Assembly (NCBI GenBank): GCA_963695985.1
Contig: CAVOIC010000002.1
Location: forward strand, 1-64,000
Source of the DNA: DATBVX01 sp963695985
GTDB taxonomy: Bacteria > Pseudomonadota > Gammaproteobacteria > Steroidobacterales > Steroidobacteraceae
Direction of reading: 5' to 3'
DNA: 64,000 bases
The position numbers and the translations under genes were made by a program. The notes under the pieces are model-generated. The model did not search any database and was not told the origin of the DNA. It saw only the letters and a program-made list of their open reading frames with translations. Positions 9,664 to 18,397 of this stretch are shown piece by piece (position 1 is the stretch's first letter; the number at the start of each line of letters is the position of its first letter).

Positions 9664-9771
9664 ATGAGCAAGGGCCTCGACAAACGCAAGGAACAGAGAA
9701 AGAAGCCGGCCAAGTCGCTGGAGGAGAAGCGCGCGGAGAAGCGTGCCAAACGAGCGGCCCGGCAGGGCTAG
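9664..9771 (+). CDS. Small Lys/Arg-rich conserved protein (35 aa)
   Basis: An ATG at 9664 opens a 35-codon frame ending TAG 9769-9771, preceded by CAGGAG. The peptide begins MSKGLDKRKEQRKKPAK and is almost wholly charged (Lys/Arg/Glu), with an AEKRAKRAARQG tail. Similar tiny basic proteins occur widely in gammaproteobacteria as uncharacterised genes; this is from memory. The composition suggests RNA or ribosome association, but nothing in the sequence proves it. TTGTACAAT upstream may be part of its promoter. Confidence 0.7.
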   Translation: MSKGLDKRKEQRKKPAKSLEEKRAEKRAKRAARQG

Positions 9772-9911
9772 CTGTCCCAGCCGAAGTACACGAGCACGAC
9801 GGCACACGTATCGATGAAGCCGTGGGCGAGAATGCTCGCCCATGGATCTCGGCTGGCCAGGAGGTCAGCGGCTCCGAGGATTGTAAGAACTCCACCGAAC
9901 TCCTCGCGATG
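9768..9911 (-). pseudogene. CPBP-family intramembrane protease, 3' remnant
   Basis: About 47 codons before the TAG at 9768-9770 read like the end of a CPBP (CAAX protease/Abi) protein, in particular PWASILAHGFIDT followed by a hydrophobic helix ending VYFGWDS. In that family this His/Asn-bearing helix is the last metal-site element of a protein of about 200-300 residues. The bases further upstream are the antisense of the sugar dehydrogenase, so the 5' three quarters are missing. Most likely a truncated remnant left by a deletion or rearrangement. Confidence 0.6.
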
Positions 9912-9971
9912 ACCGGTGCCTGACAACAATGACTGGGCCGTCGCTTGACGTGCCCGCGCAAGGAGCGCTTC

Positions 9972-11335
9972 GTGATTACGAAACAGGGAATGTTGCGGCA
10001 TGCGGTGTTGGTCAGCCTCCCGCTTGCGCTCGCGGCCTGTGGCGGTCAGGCAAAGCTCAATGTCGCCGAGGGCATGGGTGCTGACCCCAAGCTTCCGCCC
10101 CCGGACAAATCGCTCATCCCGACGCTGCAGATCGCGCCCGCGACAGGCTGGGCGAGCGGCGACAGGCCGATCACGGCCGAAGGCACTGCGGTGGCCCCAT
10201 TTGCCGATGGGCTCGATCACCCGCGCTGGCTCTACGTCCTGCCGAACGGCGACGTGCTGGTCGCCGAAACCAACGGCCCGCCGCGCCCCGAAGACAACAA
10301 AGGCATCAAGGCGCTACTTCAAGAAGCGCGCCATGGTGAAGGCCGGAGCGGCACCGCCGAGCGCCAATCGCATCACGCTGCTGCGCGACACGAACGGCGA
10401 CGGCGTGGCCGACCTGCGCTCGGTCTTCCTGACGGATCTCAACTCGCCCTTCGGCATGGTGCTGGTGCGCAGCGATCTCTACGTCGCCAACACGGACGCG
10501 CTGCTGCGTTTTCCGTACTCGCCAGGTCAAACGCAGATCACTGCGCCAGGGCGTGAAGGTCACCGACTTGCCGGGCGGACCGCTCAATCACCACTGGACC
10601 AAGAACGTGATCGCGAGCCCGGACGGCAGCAAGCTCTACGTCACCGTAGGCTCGAACAGCAACGTCGCCGAGAACGGTATGGACAAGGAGAAGGAGCGCG
10701 CGGCGATCTGGGAAGTCGACCCGAAGAGCGGCGCTCACCGCATCTTTGCCTCCGGCCTGCGCAATCCCAACGGCATGGCGTGGGAGCCCGAGAGTGGCGC
10801 GCTGTGGACGGCCGTGAATGAGCGCGACGAGCTCGGCAGCGACCTGGTGCCCGACTACATCACTTCGGTGCGCGACGGCGGCTTCTACGGCTGGCCGTAC
10901 AGCTACTACGGCCACCATGTCGACGATCGGGTCGAGCCGCAGAACCCCGAGCTCGTGGCCCGTGCGATCAAACCCGACTATGCGGTCGGTCCTCACACCG
11001 CATCGCTCGGCCTGGCTTCATCGAAACACGCCTCGGCCCTGCCGCCGCGCTTTGCGGACGGCATGTTCGTGGGGCAGCACGGATCCTGGAACCGCAAGCC
11101 CCTGAGCGGCTACAAGGTGATTTTTGTGCCCTTCAGTAACGGCCAGCCGTCCGGCGATCCCGTGGATGTGCTGACGGGCTTCGTCGACGAAGCGGGCGAC
11201 GCGCATGGCCGCCCGGTCGGCGTTGCGATCGACAAGCAAGGCGCCTTGTTGGTCGCCGATGATGTGGGAAACGTCATCTGGCGTGTGACAGCCGCAGACA
11301 CACATCAGGCAACGTCCGCAATCGGTGCGGAGTGA
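9972..11335 (+). CDS. PQQ-dependent sugar dehydrogenase (L-sorbosone type), two frameshifts
   Basis: An exported lipoprotein-like start (GTG 9972 with AAGGAGCG; lipobox LAAC) leads into a six-bladed beta-propeller of the glucose/sorbosone dehydrogenase family. Characteristic pieces are HPRWLYVLPNGDVLVAE, LRDTNGDGVAD, LNHHWTKNV, ASGLRNPNGMAWEP and GQHGSWNR. The reading frame changes near 10312 and again near 10548, each repaired by removing one base (one G of GG, then one G of GGG). These enzymes oxidise aldoses or related sugars in the periplasm with PQQ. Either a recent pseudogene or two sequencing errors; the protein is otherwise intact to the stop. Confidence 0.85.
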
Positions 11336-11351
11336 TCGCCCAGGCGAGGCT

Positions 11352-12047
11352 TCACCAGGGAAACTCGCTCCCGTCGTGATGGAAGAACTTGCCGGTATCC
11401 GCCGGCTTCAGCTTCTCGATCACGCGCCGCATGTTCGACACACTCTGCTCCGCCGTAATGTTGGCGTTGGGGCCGCCCATGTCGGTCTTGACCCAGCCGG
11501 GATTGAGGAGCACACAGATGATGCCGCGCGACTTGAGGTCGAGCGCGACCGTGCGCATCACCATGTTGACGCCCGCCTTTGAGCTGCGATACGCGATCCA
11601 CCCGCCGGAGCTGTTGTCCGCAAGCGAGCCCATACCGCTCGTGATGGTCACGATGGTCTTGCGCTCACTGCGCCCCACCTGCTCGACGAAGGCCTCGGTG
11701 ACGCGCAACGGGCCCATCGTGTTGACATCGAGCACTTGAGCCCACGACGCATAGTCCATTTCGCCCAGGTCCTGCTTCGGTTTACCCATGATCCCCGCGC
11801 TGTTGATGAGCAGGTCGAGCGACAGGTCGCGCAAGCGCGCCGCGGCGCTGTGAACGGCCTTGCCATCCGTGACGTCCATCGCCAACACCTCGACGCGCCC
11901 CCCTGAGGCCTTGGCAATCGATTGCAGCTTATTGGCCGCGGCCGGATCACGGCATGCCGCGAAGACGTGCCAGCCGTCCGCCGCATACTGGCGCACGAAC
12001 TCGAGCCCGATGCCGCGGCTCGCACTCGTGATCAAGACTGAGGACAT
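11352..12047 (-). CDS. SDR family oxidoreductase (C-factor-like)
   Basis: 231 residues from the ATG at 12047, which has GGAGGAGG six bases upstream. The cofactor loop is TSASRGIG; NSAG and YRSSKAG (Tyr/Lys) follow in order. The overall pattern (FVRQYAADGWHVFAACRDP) is that of the CsgA/C-factor-like SDR group. The reaction on its own substrate is unknown. It sits just downstream of a 53-codon membrane-protein gene on the same strand. Confidence 0.88.
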   Translation of the reverse strand: MSSVLITSASRGIGLEFVRQYAADGWHVFAACRDPAAANKLQSIAKASGGRVEVLAMDVTDGKAVHSAAARLRDLSLDLLINSAGIMGKPKQDLGEMDYASWAQVLDVNTMGPLRVTEAFVEQVGRSERKTIVTITSGMGSLADNSSGGWIAYRSSKAGVNMVMRTVALDLKSRGIICVLLNPGWVKTDMGGPNANITAEQSVSNMRRVIEKLKPADTGKFFHHDGSEFPW

Positions 12048-12070
12048 GCAACCTCCTCCGTGAATCTGGG

Positions 12071-12232
12071 TCACCCCAGGTTCTCATCGAACCAGCGATA
12101 ACCGTAATACAGCCCCGCCGCGCCGGTGAGTGCGCTCAGGATCACTGCGAGCCACAAGGCCACGTGCGCCCCCAGCCACCAGCCGAGCCAGCCCGCAAAG
12201 AAAGCGCACAGCCAGCCGATAAGCGTCCGCAT
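12071..12232 (-). CDS. Small membrane protein (53 aa)
   Basis: The frame from ATG 12232 to TGA 12071 encodes 53 residues beginning MRTLIGWLCAFFAGWLGWW, with two hydrophobic helices (about 4-23 and 25-43) joined by GAH and a polar tail YGYRWFDENLG. Codon usage matches the neighbours. The gap to the downstream SDR start is only 23 bases, so the two are probably one transcript. Function unknown; two-helix proteins of this size often act as membrane scaffolds, but that is speculation. Confidence 0.7.
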   Translation of the reverse strand: MRTLIGWLCAFFAGWLGWWLGAHVALWLAVILSALTGAAGLYYGYRWFDENLG

Positions 12233-12305
12233 GCAACCTTGATGCCGGAGTGATTCCTGAACGCAGATTCTGCGCGTCCGGCCGCCCGCGCGCTATGCTT
12301 GCGCC

Positions 12306-12803
12306 ATGTTCTGCTACGAGCTCGTGCCTGCACGTATTCCGGATGCGGCCTGCATCTCGCTGATGTCGCGCCAGTTGATCGAACGAGGCCTGACTCCTTC
12401 CTGGGCGCCGCAGCGCATCGCTGCCCACATCCGTCACCGCGAGAGCGTGGTACTGACCGCCCGCGCGCCGCAAGAAATCGCCGGGTTCGCGATCATGCAG
12501 TTCGGCGAAGACAGCGCGCATCTCAACCTCCTCGCCGTTGCCCCGTGGCACCGTCGCCGCGGGATCGCACGACGGCTCATGGTGTGGCTCGAAGAGACTG
12601 CACTCACCGCCGGCACGTTCGGCATCACGCTCGAACTGCGCGTGACGAACCTCGCGGCGCACGCGTTCTACACAGCGCTCGGCTATGAGGAGGTTGCGCG
12701 GATTACCGGCTACTACCAGTGCGTCGAGGATGCCATCCGCATGCGGCGCGATGTGCGGCCCGATCGTGTCCTTTCACGTGGAGGTACAGCGTGCGCGCCC
12801 TGA
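12306..12803 (+). CDS. GNAT family N-acetyltransferase (RimI-like)
   Basis: 165 residues with the GNAT fold. The acetyl-CoA loop is VAPWHRRRGIARRLM (Q/RxxGxG/A type) at about 80-94, preceded by the beta-4 strand LNLLAV. TNLAAHAFYTALGYEEV near 119-135 is the RimI/Rim-like C-terminal signature. The last 13 bases overlap the next gene. It probably acetylates an amine or a protein N-terminus; the substrate cannot be read. Confidence 0.88.
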   Translation: MFCYELVPARIPDAACISLMSRQLIERGLTPSWAPQRIAAHIRHRESVVLTARAPQEIAGFAIMQFGEDSAHLNLLAVAPWHRRRGIARRLMVWLEETALTAGTFGITLELRVTNLAAHAFYTALGYEEVARITGYYQCVEDAIRMRRDVRPDRVLSRGGTACAP

Positions 12804-13309
12804 TCCGATCGCTCATTCATGTCGCAGCTGCAGCTCTTGTATTAGCGGTGCCTGTCGCCGGTTTCGCTGGCGACAATCCCAATTCCTCGCAGCAGCTCGG
12901 CCCGCTGGTCAAGGCAGCGCAAGAGAAACTCGGGGCGATTCGCGGCCAGCTCGACCAGCTCGATGACGCGCTGAACCGCGCCGCCAACAGCAGCGCGGGA
13001 GTCATGGGCAACGTGTTCGTGGGTGGCGGGCGCGCCGAGTACTCGGACCTGCAACGCAGCGTCAGAGACCTTACTGCCATCGGCAATCGCGTGCTGGACC
13101 TCACTTCGAAGTGCGGCGAGGAAGCGCATCAAGTCGGCACCAAGTTCCGTACCCAGACCCAGCGGCTGCAGAGCGATGTCAACCGGATTGAGTCGGCCTC
13201 GGGCGCCGCCATGGCGCAACTGTCGATCGGCAACGTGCGGCGCGACGTCGACGATACCGAGAGCCAGGTGCAGGCTGTCGTGGGCCTGCTCGGCAGTTGC
13301 GGGAACTAA
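12791..13309 (+). CDS. Exported coiled-coil protein, unknown function
   Basis: 172 residues from a GTG at 12791 (GGAGG eight bases upstream). An N-terminal signal peptide ends near VAGFAGD. The mature protein is alpha-helical with heptad-like stretches (LVKAAQEKLGAIRGQLDQLD and the QRLQSDVNRIESASG region), a Gly-rich turn near 72-82 and one Cys pair (Cys ~111 and ~170). It overlaps the GNAT gene, so translation may be coupled. No family is recognised; a periplasmic helical protein is all that can be said. Confidence 0.75.
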   Translation: MRALIRSLIHVAAAALVLAVPVAGFAGDNPNSSQQLGPLVKAAQEKLGAIRGQLDQLDDALNRAANSSAGVMGNVFVGGGRAEYSDLQRSVRDLTAIGNRVLDLTSKCGEEAHQVGTKFRTQTQRLQSDVNRIESASGAAMAQLSIGNVRRDVDDTESQVQAVVGLLGSCGN

Positions 13310-13312
13310 CAG

Positions 13313-13507
13313 CTACGAAGGCCGGCCGCCCAGGATCCGCGCCGGCAAAAGGATAATCGCGCGCAGCAGTTCGAAGACGCCCTCGACCGCGATCCCCACG
13401 AGGCGGAACGGCAGCGATAACAGCCACACGATCGGCCACAGCAGGAGCGCCAGCAGCGCAAGCGGCCAGCACAGCACCAGGAGAATGAGCCAAAGCACAA
13501 ATTTCAT
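13313..13507 (-). CDS. Small hydrophobic membrane protein (64 aa)
   Basis: 64 residues, start MKFVLWLILLVLCWPLALL. One long or two closely spaced hydrophobic helices (about 3-32) are followed by an amphipathic helix and a short polar tail. It is convergent with the preceding coiled-coil gene, with three bases between stop codons. Function unknown. Confidence 0.7.
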   Translation of the reverse strand: MKFVLWLILLVLCWPLALLALLLWPIVWLLSLPFRLVGIAVEGVFELLRAIILLPARILGGRPS

Positions 13508-13578
13508 GTCTTCACCCCGCGGGCAAGCGTACCCTGTGCGCCCCGCACGGAAAAGGGCGCCGACGAGAGGAGAACAGC

Positions 13579-14031
13579 ATGATCATCGGAGCGCACTCGA
13601 TCATCTACAGCGTCAATCCGGATGCCGATCGCGCCTTCCTGCGCGACGTGCTGAAGCTCAGCCACGTCGACGTGGGCGACGGCTGGCTGATTTTCGGTTT
13701 ACCGCCGGCTGAAGTCGCGGTGCATCCCTCGAGCAACAACGACGTGCACGAGTTCTACCTGATGTGCGAGGACGTGGAGGCACTCGTCGGTGAAATGCAG
13801 CGCTACGGCGTTCCCTGCGCTGCCGTGGAGGATCTCGGCTGGGGGATACGCACACACGTGATGCTGCCGGGCGGCGGCCAGCTTGGCATCTATCAGCCGC
13901 GCCACGCGCGGCCCGCGACGATGAAGGCAAAGAAGTCAGCCGGCAAGAAGTCGGGCAAGCGCGCGACGCAGAAGCCACGGCCGAAGCGCGCGCGCAAAGC
14001 GCGCGCGAAGCGGGCGAAGAAAAAGAAGTAG
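13579..14031 (+). CDS. VOC/glyoxalase-fold protein with a basic C-terminal tail
   Basis: 150 residues. About 1-112 form one VOC (glyoxalase/bleomycin-resistance) module: YSVNPDADRAFLRDVLKL at the start, then EFYLMCEDVEALV and GGGQLGIYQPRHA. From about residue 114 a 36-residue tail made almost only of Lys, Arg and Ala (AKKSAGKKSGKRATQKPRPK and on) resembles a histone-H1/AlgP tail. The ATG has AGGAG seven bases upstream. The VOC part suggests a small-molecule ligand; the tail suggests nucleic-acid binding. Confidence 0.85.
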   Translation: MIIGAHSIIYSVNPDADRAFLRDVLKLSHVDVGDGWLIFGLPPAEVAVHPSSNNDVHEFYLMCEDVEALVGEMQRYGVPCAAVEDLGWGIRTHVMLPGGGQLGIYQPRHARPATMKAKKSAGKKSGKRATQKPRPKRARKARAKRAKKKK

Positions 14032-14079
14032 CCGCCTTCTGAGATCAGCGCGGTCTTCCGAGGCCAGCACGCTGCGCGG

Positions 14080-14715
14080 TCAGATCCGCGGCGCTATCCA
14101 CGGCAAGTAAGTGGTCCTGAACTCCGGCAACGCGTCGCAGCGCTGCAAGTGCGCGGCCAGACTCAGAAACTGTTTCTGGAGCTGCGGATCCAGCGCATCG
14201 CGCAAGACCGTGAAAATGCAGGCGACCATCAGGTCAGCGCGCGTGAAGCGACCGCCGACCAGCCACTGGCCCTCGCCCTTCTGCGACGCAATGCGCTCGA
14301 GCTCAGCGAGCGCGCCTTCCATCTGCAGGTGGCAGCGGTCGATCCACGGCTGATACCACTTTTCCTGCGGCTTGAACGTACGCTCGTAGATCTGGTCCCG
14401 GCTCTTCTCTGCGGCGCCGAATGCGAGCGCGATGATCCGCAGGGCCGCGCGCCGCTCCGCGCCCGACGCCGGCAGCAGTGCCCGTTTGGGTCCGACGCGC
14501 TCATCGAGGTAGTCGAGCATGGCCGAGGACTCGATCAGCACTTCCCCGTCGTCGAGCACGAGCGTCGGCACCCGCCCCAGCGGGTTGTACTCGCGGATGC
14601 GGTCGAAGTCCTTGCCGACCGACCAGTCCAAATGATCGAAAGGAATATCAAACATCTTCATGCTGATAGCGACGGAGCGCACGAACGGCGAATCGAACAT
14701 GCCGATGAGCATCAT
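14080..14715 (-). CDS. Glutathione S-transferase family protein
   Basis: 211 residues from the ATG at 14715 (a second ATG follows directly). The thioredoxin-like N-domain has FDSPFVRSVA (Ser in the usual catalytic place), the cis-Pro in GRVPTLVLDDG, and IESSAMLDYLDE for gamma-Glu recognition. The helical C-domain contains GRFTRADLMVACI, the conserved N-capping region. It lies 24 bases downstream of the OsmC gene on the same strand, suggesting a shared role in thiol or electrophile stress. Confidence 0.9.
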   Translation of the reverse strand: MMLIGMFDSPFVRSVAISMKMFDIPFDHLDWSVGKDFDRIREYNPLGRVPTLVLDDGEVLIESSAMLDYLDERVGPKRALLPASGAERRAALRIIALAFGAAEKSRDQIYERTFKPQEKWYQPWIDRCHLQMEGALAELERIASQKGEGQWLVGGRFTRADLMVACIFTVLRDALDPQLQKQFLSLAAHLQRCDALPEFRTTYLPWIAPRI

Positions 14716-14738
14716 GACCTGCGTCCCCCTGAGGTCGT

Positions 14739-15200
14739 TCAGCGCGGCTCTATCGTCACTTCCGTCTTCACGGAGTTCGCGATGTAGCAGGAATGATGCG
14801 AACGGTGATGGAGCTCCTCGAGCTGGCTTGCGCTCGGCGGATTGTCCACCCACCTGATCCGCGGCCGCAGCTTCACCTTGGTCATCGCAACCACGCCCTC
14901 AGCGTTCTTGCCGGTCTCGCCCAGCGCCTCGTCCTCGTAGCGATCGATCACGAACCCGGCCCGTGCGGCATAAGAAAGAAAGAACAGCATGTGGCACGAG
15001 GACAGCGAGGCGACGAAAGCCTCTTCTGGATCCACAGCGTCCTCTCGCGACAGCGGCAGCGGCACGACCTTCGGCGAGCTCGAGGCCGGCACCACCGTGC
15101 CGCCGTCGAAGCGCCATTCATGAGCGCGCGAGTACTTGTTGTCCTTGAAGACGGTGCCTGCCGGTCGCTCCCATACCAACGTCGCAGAATACGTGCTCAT
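14739..15200 (-). CDS. OsmC family protein
   Basis: 153 residues with the OsmC/Ohr fold. The first conserved Cys is in ASLSSCHMLFFLS (about residue 70) and the second in HHSCYIANSVKTEV (about 138), the pair used by this family to reduce organic hydroperoxides. WRFDGG and DPEEAFVA are also typical. The sequence looks more OsmC-like than Ohr-like. First gene of a two-gene unit with the GST. Confidence 0.9.
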   Translation of the reverse strand: MSTYSATLVWERPAGTVFKDNKYSRAHEWRFDGGTVVPASSSPKVVPLPLSREDAVDPEEAFVASLSSCHMLFFLSYAARAGFVIDRYEDEALGETGKNAEGVVAMTKVKLRPRIRWVDNPPSASQLEELHHRSHHSCYIANSVKTEVTIEPR

Positions 15201-15346
15201 GATTGTCTCCAGTTATGTACGCCACGGATGCCACTGATACGTATGGCAGGAGCACCGTGAGGGGCGCATTCTAAGGCCCTCGAAGCGGAGAGTCGCGGGT
15301 CCGTTCAGGTGGAATTAAGCGGCCGCTGAGTAGACTTCGGGTCACG

Positions 15347-17092
15347 ATGAGTAGTCGTATCGCCGCACTGGTGATCACATTTCTGGCCTCTGGAGCCGCC
15401 CTGGCTCTGGACGCGGATCCCCCGGCCCGTGTCGCGCGGTTAAGTTACATCGAAGGTGAGGTCCTGCTGCAGGCGGCGGATGGCGGCGCACCTGAACGCG
15501 CGGAGGTGAACTGGCCGGTTACGATCAGCGATCGCCTGACCACCGAAGCGGGCTCGCGCGCCGAGTTCAGCGTGGGCACCGCGGCGGTGCGGCTCGATGA
15601 GTTGACCGATCTCACCGTCGCCAATCTCGACCAGGACATCGCCCAGGTGGCGCTCAACTCCGGCACTCTCGGAATACACGTCCGGGAGTTGCGCGAAGCG
15701 GAAACCTTCGAGATCGACACGCCCAATGCCACGGTGCGCCTCTTCCGCCCCGGCGACTATCGCATCGACATCGATGCCCTGGGCGCGACCGTACTCGCGG
15801 TACACAACGGCGATGCGGAGCTCGACAGCGGCGGTGGTCCGTTGCGGCTGCGCGACGGCGAGCGGGCACGGCTCGGAGCGGGCGATCAGTACGCCGAGCT
15901 GCAGCAGCTTGGCATGGAGGATTCGTTCGACGCCTGGTGCATCGATCGCGAACGGGCAATCAGCGACGATGAATCGAGTCGCTACGTGTCGCGCGATGTC
16001 GTCGGATACGAGGACCTCGACCACTACGGCAACTGGTACTCGGAGCCGGGGTATGGGACGGTCTGGGCGCCCACGATCTTCGTGGCGGGCTGGGCTCCCT
16101 ATCACTTCGGCAGCTGGATCTGGTTTTCACCGTGGGGCTGGACATGGGTCGACCACTCGCCGTGGGGATTCGCACCCTTTCACTACGGACGCTGGGCGTT
16201 CCTGCACCAGCGCTGGTGCTGGGTGCCGCCGCCGCGCCACCACCACCCCGTCTGGGGGCCGGGCTTCGTGGCATGGAATCACCACACCGGGCCGGGCGGT
16301 CCGCGCCAGCGACCCGTGAGCTGGGTGCCGCTCGGGCCGAACGAAGTGTTCGTGCCGTCGAAGAGTGTGAGCCCGCGCTACATGCGCAACGTGAACGTCT
16401 CGAACACGGCGATCGCCAACAACGCCTACATCACCAACGTCTACAACAACCGGGTACGCGATATCCGGTACGTCAACCGCGGCGTGCCGGGCGCCGTCAC
16501 GACGCTGCCTCGCGCGGCGTTCGCGAGTTCACGCACGCCTGTTTGGACGGGCGACTTCCGGGACAATCAACGTCTGCTCCCTGGTAAGCCCGTAGCCCTG
16601 GCCCCGAATCCTGATCGACAAGCCGACGACCGGCGCATGACGATACCGCGCATGCCCGCCGATCGGCGGCAGGCCGAGAGTGACAACCACTGGACGCGCA
16701 TCGACAACGGCGCGCGCTTCGACAGTCGCTCGAATTCCTTCACGCGCTCGACCGAGCAGCCCGCCGCGATCGCCCGGCCGACACCCCCGGCGATCACCAG
16801 GTCGACGCCGCCGCCGGTGCGACTGGCGCCGAACCCATCGCACGACAACGGGGAACGCGCGCGCGGCATGCCGCGGCAGAATGAATCGGCGCGGGAGAAT
16901 CGGAACACACCGAGCACGCGCGGCCGCGCATCGGCACCGGTTCGCGCAGCGCCCGTTCGCGATGAACATGCCGGAACTTCAACTCAATCCCGGCCCGCAC
17001 CTTCGAATCGCGGCGCGCCTTCGAATCGCGGCACACCTTCGAATCGCGGCACACCGTCCAATCGCGGCGGCCTGATCGCCAATCAGCCCTGA
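15347..17092 (+). CDS. FecR-domain/DUF6600-type exported protein
   Basis: 581 residues. A signal peptide (about 1-20) is followed by a FecR-like beta domain (about 30-190; ARLSYIEGEVLLQ, then FEIDTPNATVRL and GDYRIDID). A Trp/Tyr/His-rich region (about 225-330) has repeats such as WAPYHFGSW, WGWTWVDHSPWG and FHYGRWAFLHQRW. The last 150 residues are low-complexity Pro/Arg/Ser/Asn and end in SNRG(T/A)P repeats. It has no membrane anchor or anti-sigma N-domain, so it is not a classical FecR. Probably periplasmic or surface-located; function unknown. Confidence 0.82.
   Translation: MSSRIAALVITFLASGAALALDADPPARVARLSYIEGEVLLQAADGGAPERAEVNWPVTISDRLTTEAGSRAEFSVGTAAVRLDELTDLTVANLDQDIAQVALNSGTLGIHVRELREAETFEIDTPNATVRLFRPGDYRIDIDALGATVLAVHNGDAELDSGGGPLRLRDGERARLGAGDQYAELQQLGMEDSFDAWCIDRERAISDDESSRYVSRDVVGYEDLDHYGNWYSEPGYGTVWAPTIFVAGWAPYHFGSWIWFSPWGWTWVDHSPWGFAPFHYGRWAFLHQRWCWVPPPRHHHPVWGPGFVAWNHHTGPGGPRQRPVSWVPLGPNEVFVPSKSVSPRYMRNVNVSNTAIANNAYITNVYNNRVRDIRYVNRGVPGAVTTLPRAAFASSRTPVWTGDFRDNQRLLPGKPVALAPNPDRQADDRRMTIPRMPADRRQAESDNHWTRIDNGARFDSRSNSFTRSTEQPAAIARPTPPAITRSTPPPVRLAPNPSHDNGERARGMPRQNESARENRNTPSTRGRASAPVRAAPVRDEHAGTSTQSRPAPSNRGAPSNRGTPSNRGTPSNRGGLIANQP
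17000..17071 (+). repeat. Four 18-bp tandem repeats inside the FecR-domain gene
   Basis: Units start at 17000, 17018, 17036 and 17054. Units 2 and 3 are identical; units 1 and 4 differ at a few bases. Each unit encodes PSNRG plus one residue. The 18-bp length keeps the frame, so copy number can change without breaking the protein. Confidence 0.9.
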
Positions 17093-17142
17093 GCGATCCT
17101 CACGCGATCACCCGCGCGTGGCACCGAACCCGGGCCACGGGC

Positions 17143-17529
17143 TCAGCCGATGTCAGCGCCTCTGTGTTTGAGAAGCTCTCTGAGTATCGACCGATGACAT
17201 CGAGTCTCTTCCCGGCAGTAGCAGCCGACGGACAGATTCGTGTGATGGGAGAGCGCAGCGAGCAGATCCAGGTCCCTGCTCGCATCCGGGGTCTTCATCT
17301 CGGCGAGAAAGCGCCGCTTGAAGGCGCGCCAGGATTTTTCATCGTCCGCGGCCAGTCCCTGTTTCAGCAGCGCTTCGCTCGGCGACAGATTCGGGTACCA
17401 GACGTCGTAGATGTCCTTTGACGCATAGTCTTCCTTGCGTACGCCCCGCGGTGGGCGCCTCACGGTTCCGATTCGCAGCCCTTCCCCGGCTACCCTGGGG
17501 CTGCCCAGTCTCACAATTCTGATCGTCAT
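17143..17529 (-). CDS. DUF488 family protein
   Basis: 128 residues matching the DUF488 pattern: RIGTVRRPPRGV near the N-terminus, YDVWYPNLSPSEALL, W-RAFKRRFLAEM, and the C-terminal VGCYCREETRCHRSIL with paired Cys/His. The Cys-rich end suggests metal or nucleotide chemistry but the family has no settled role. A GGAGAGAAGG site precedes the ATG. It is the last gene downstream of the ABC permeases on the same strand, about 50 bases away. Confidence 0.85.
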   Translation of the reverse strand: MTIRIVRLGSPRVAGEGLRIGTVRRPPRGVRKEDYASKDIYDVWYPNLSPSEALLKQGLAADDEKSWRAFKRRFLAEMKTPDASRDLDLLAALSHHTNLSVGCYCREETRCHRSILRELLKHRGADIG

Positions 17530-17581
17530 CCTTCTCTCCTCAGCCGCTGAGGGCCCGGCGGCGCGAATCGCTCAGGCACAG

Positions 17582-18397
17582 CTACGCGGTGCGCGTCGCA
17601 CCCCGCCGCCGGATCCACTCCGCGAGCAGCACCAGCACCAGCGTGCCCGCCATCAGGAGTACGGCGAGCGCGATCATCACCGGCAAGCGGCTTGCAAAGC
17701 GCAGCTGGCTGAAGAGATACACCGGGAAGGTCGGCTCATTGCCCGCCAGGAACAGCGCGAGCGCGAATTCATCCAGCGACACCGTGAACGCCACGAGCCA
17801 TGCCGAAATGATGGCCGGTGCGATGAGGGGCAGCACGATCGTGGCGATGACCTTCGCGTAGCTCGCGCCGAGATCCATCGCCGCTTCCTCGAGGTCGCGG
17901 TCGAAGCCGGCCAGCCGTGCGGTGACGATGAGGACCACGTACGGCAGCGCGACGACGACATGGCCAATGGACACCGTCCACAATGAGCGATCGACGCCCA
18001 CGGCAAGAAACAGCACCAGCAGCGCCACCGCGAGCACGATGATCGGCACCACGAGCGGCAGCATCGCCAGCGCGAACAGCAGTGACTCGCCGCGAAACCG
18101 AAAGCGCGTCAGCAGCAGTGCCACCGCGGTGCCCAGAATCGCAGCACCGGTGCTGCTCCCCGTGGCGACGATCAAACTGTTGCGCGCCGAGCGTATGACC
18201 TCGGGCGCATCGAACAACCGCTCATACCAGTGCAGCGTCAGTCCTTGCAGCGGAAAGGACAAGGTGGTGCCGGCGTTGAATGAGAACAGCAGCAACACCG
18301 CGAGCGGGATGTACAGCAGGATGATGATCGCGGCGTAGTAGCTCGCGAGAAAGCGTGGCCGCGGCAGCGCCGCGATTGAAGACCAGGCGATCTTCAT
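17582..18397 (-). CDS. ABC transporter permease, PotC type
   Basis: 271 residues from ATG 18397, which overlaps the PotB-type stop (ATGA). Six membrane helices; the cytoplasmic EAA loop is EEAAMDLGASYAKVI (about 175), which docks on the ATPase. It is of the spermidine/putrescine/iron (BPD type 2) permease class. An upstream Met at 18496 would give an implausible Arg/Asp-rich leader and is rejected. Confidence 0.9.
   Translation of the reverse strand: MKIAWSSIAALPRPRFLASYYAAIIILLYIPLAVLLLFSFNAGTTLSFPLQGLTLHWYERLFDAPEVIRSARNSLIVATGSSTGAAILGTAVALLLTRFRFRGESLLFALAMLPLVVPIIVLAVALLVLFLAVGVDRSLWTVSIGHVVVALPYVVLIVTARLAGFDRDLEEAAMDLGASYAKVIATIVLPLIAPAIISAWLVAFTVSLDEFALALFLAGNEPTFPVYLFSQLRFASRLPVMIALAVLLMAGTLVLVLLAEWIRRRGATRTA

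Noticed and set aside
17000..17071. CRISPR-like repeats
   Set aside because: The 18-bp units are directly tandem without spacers and lie in frame inside a coding region.
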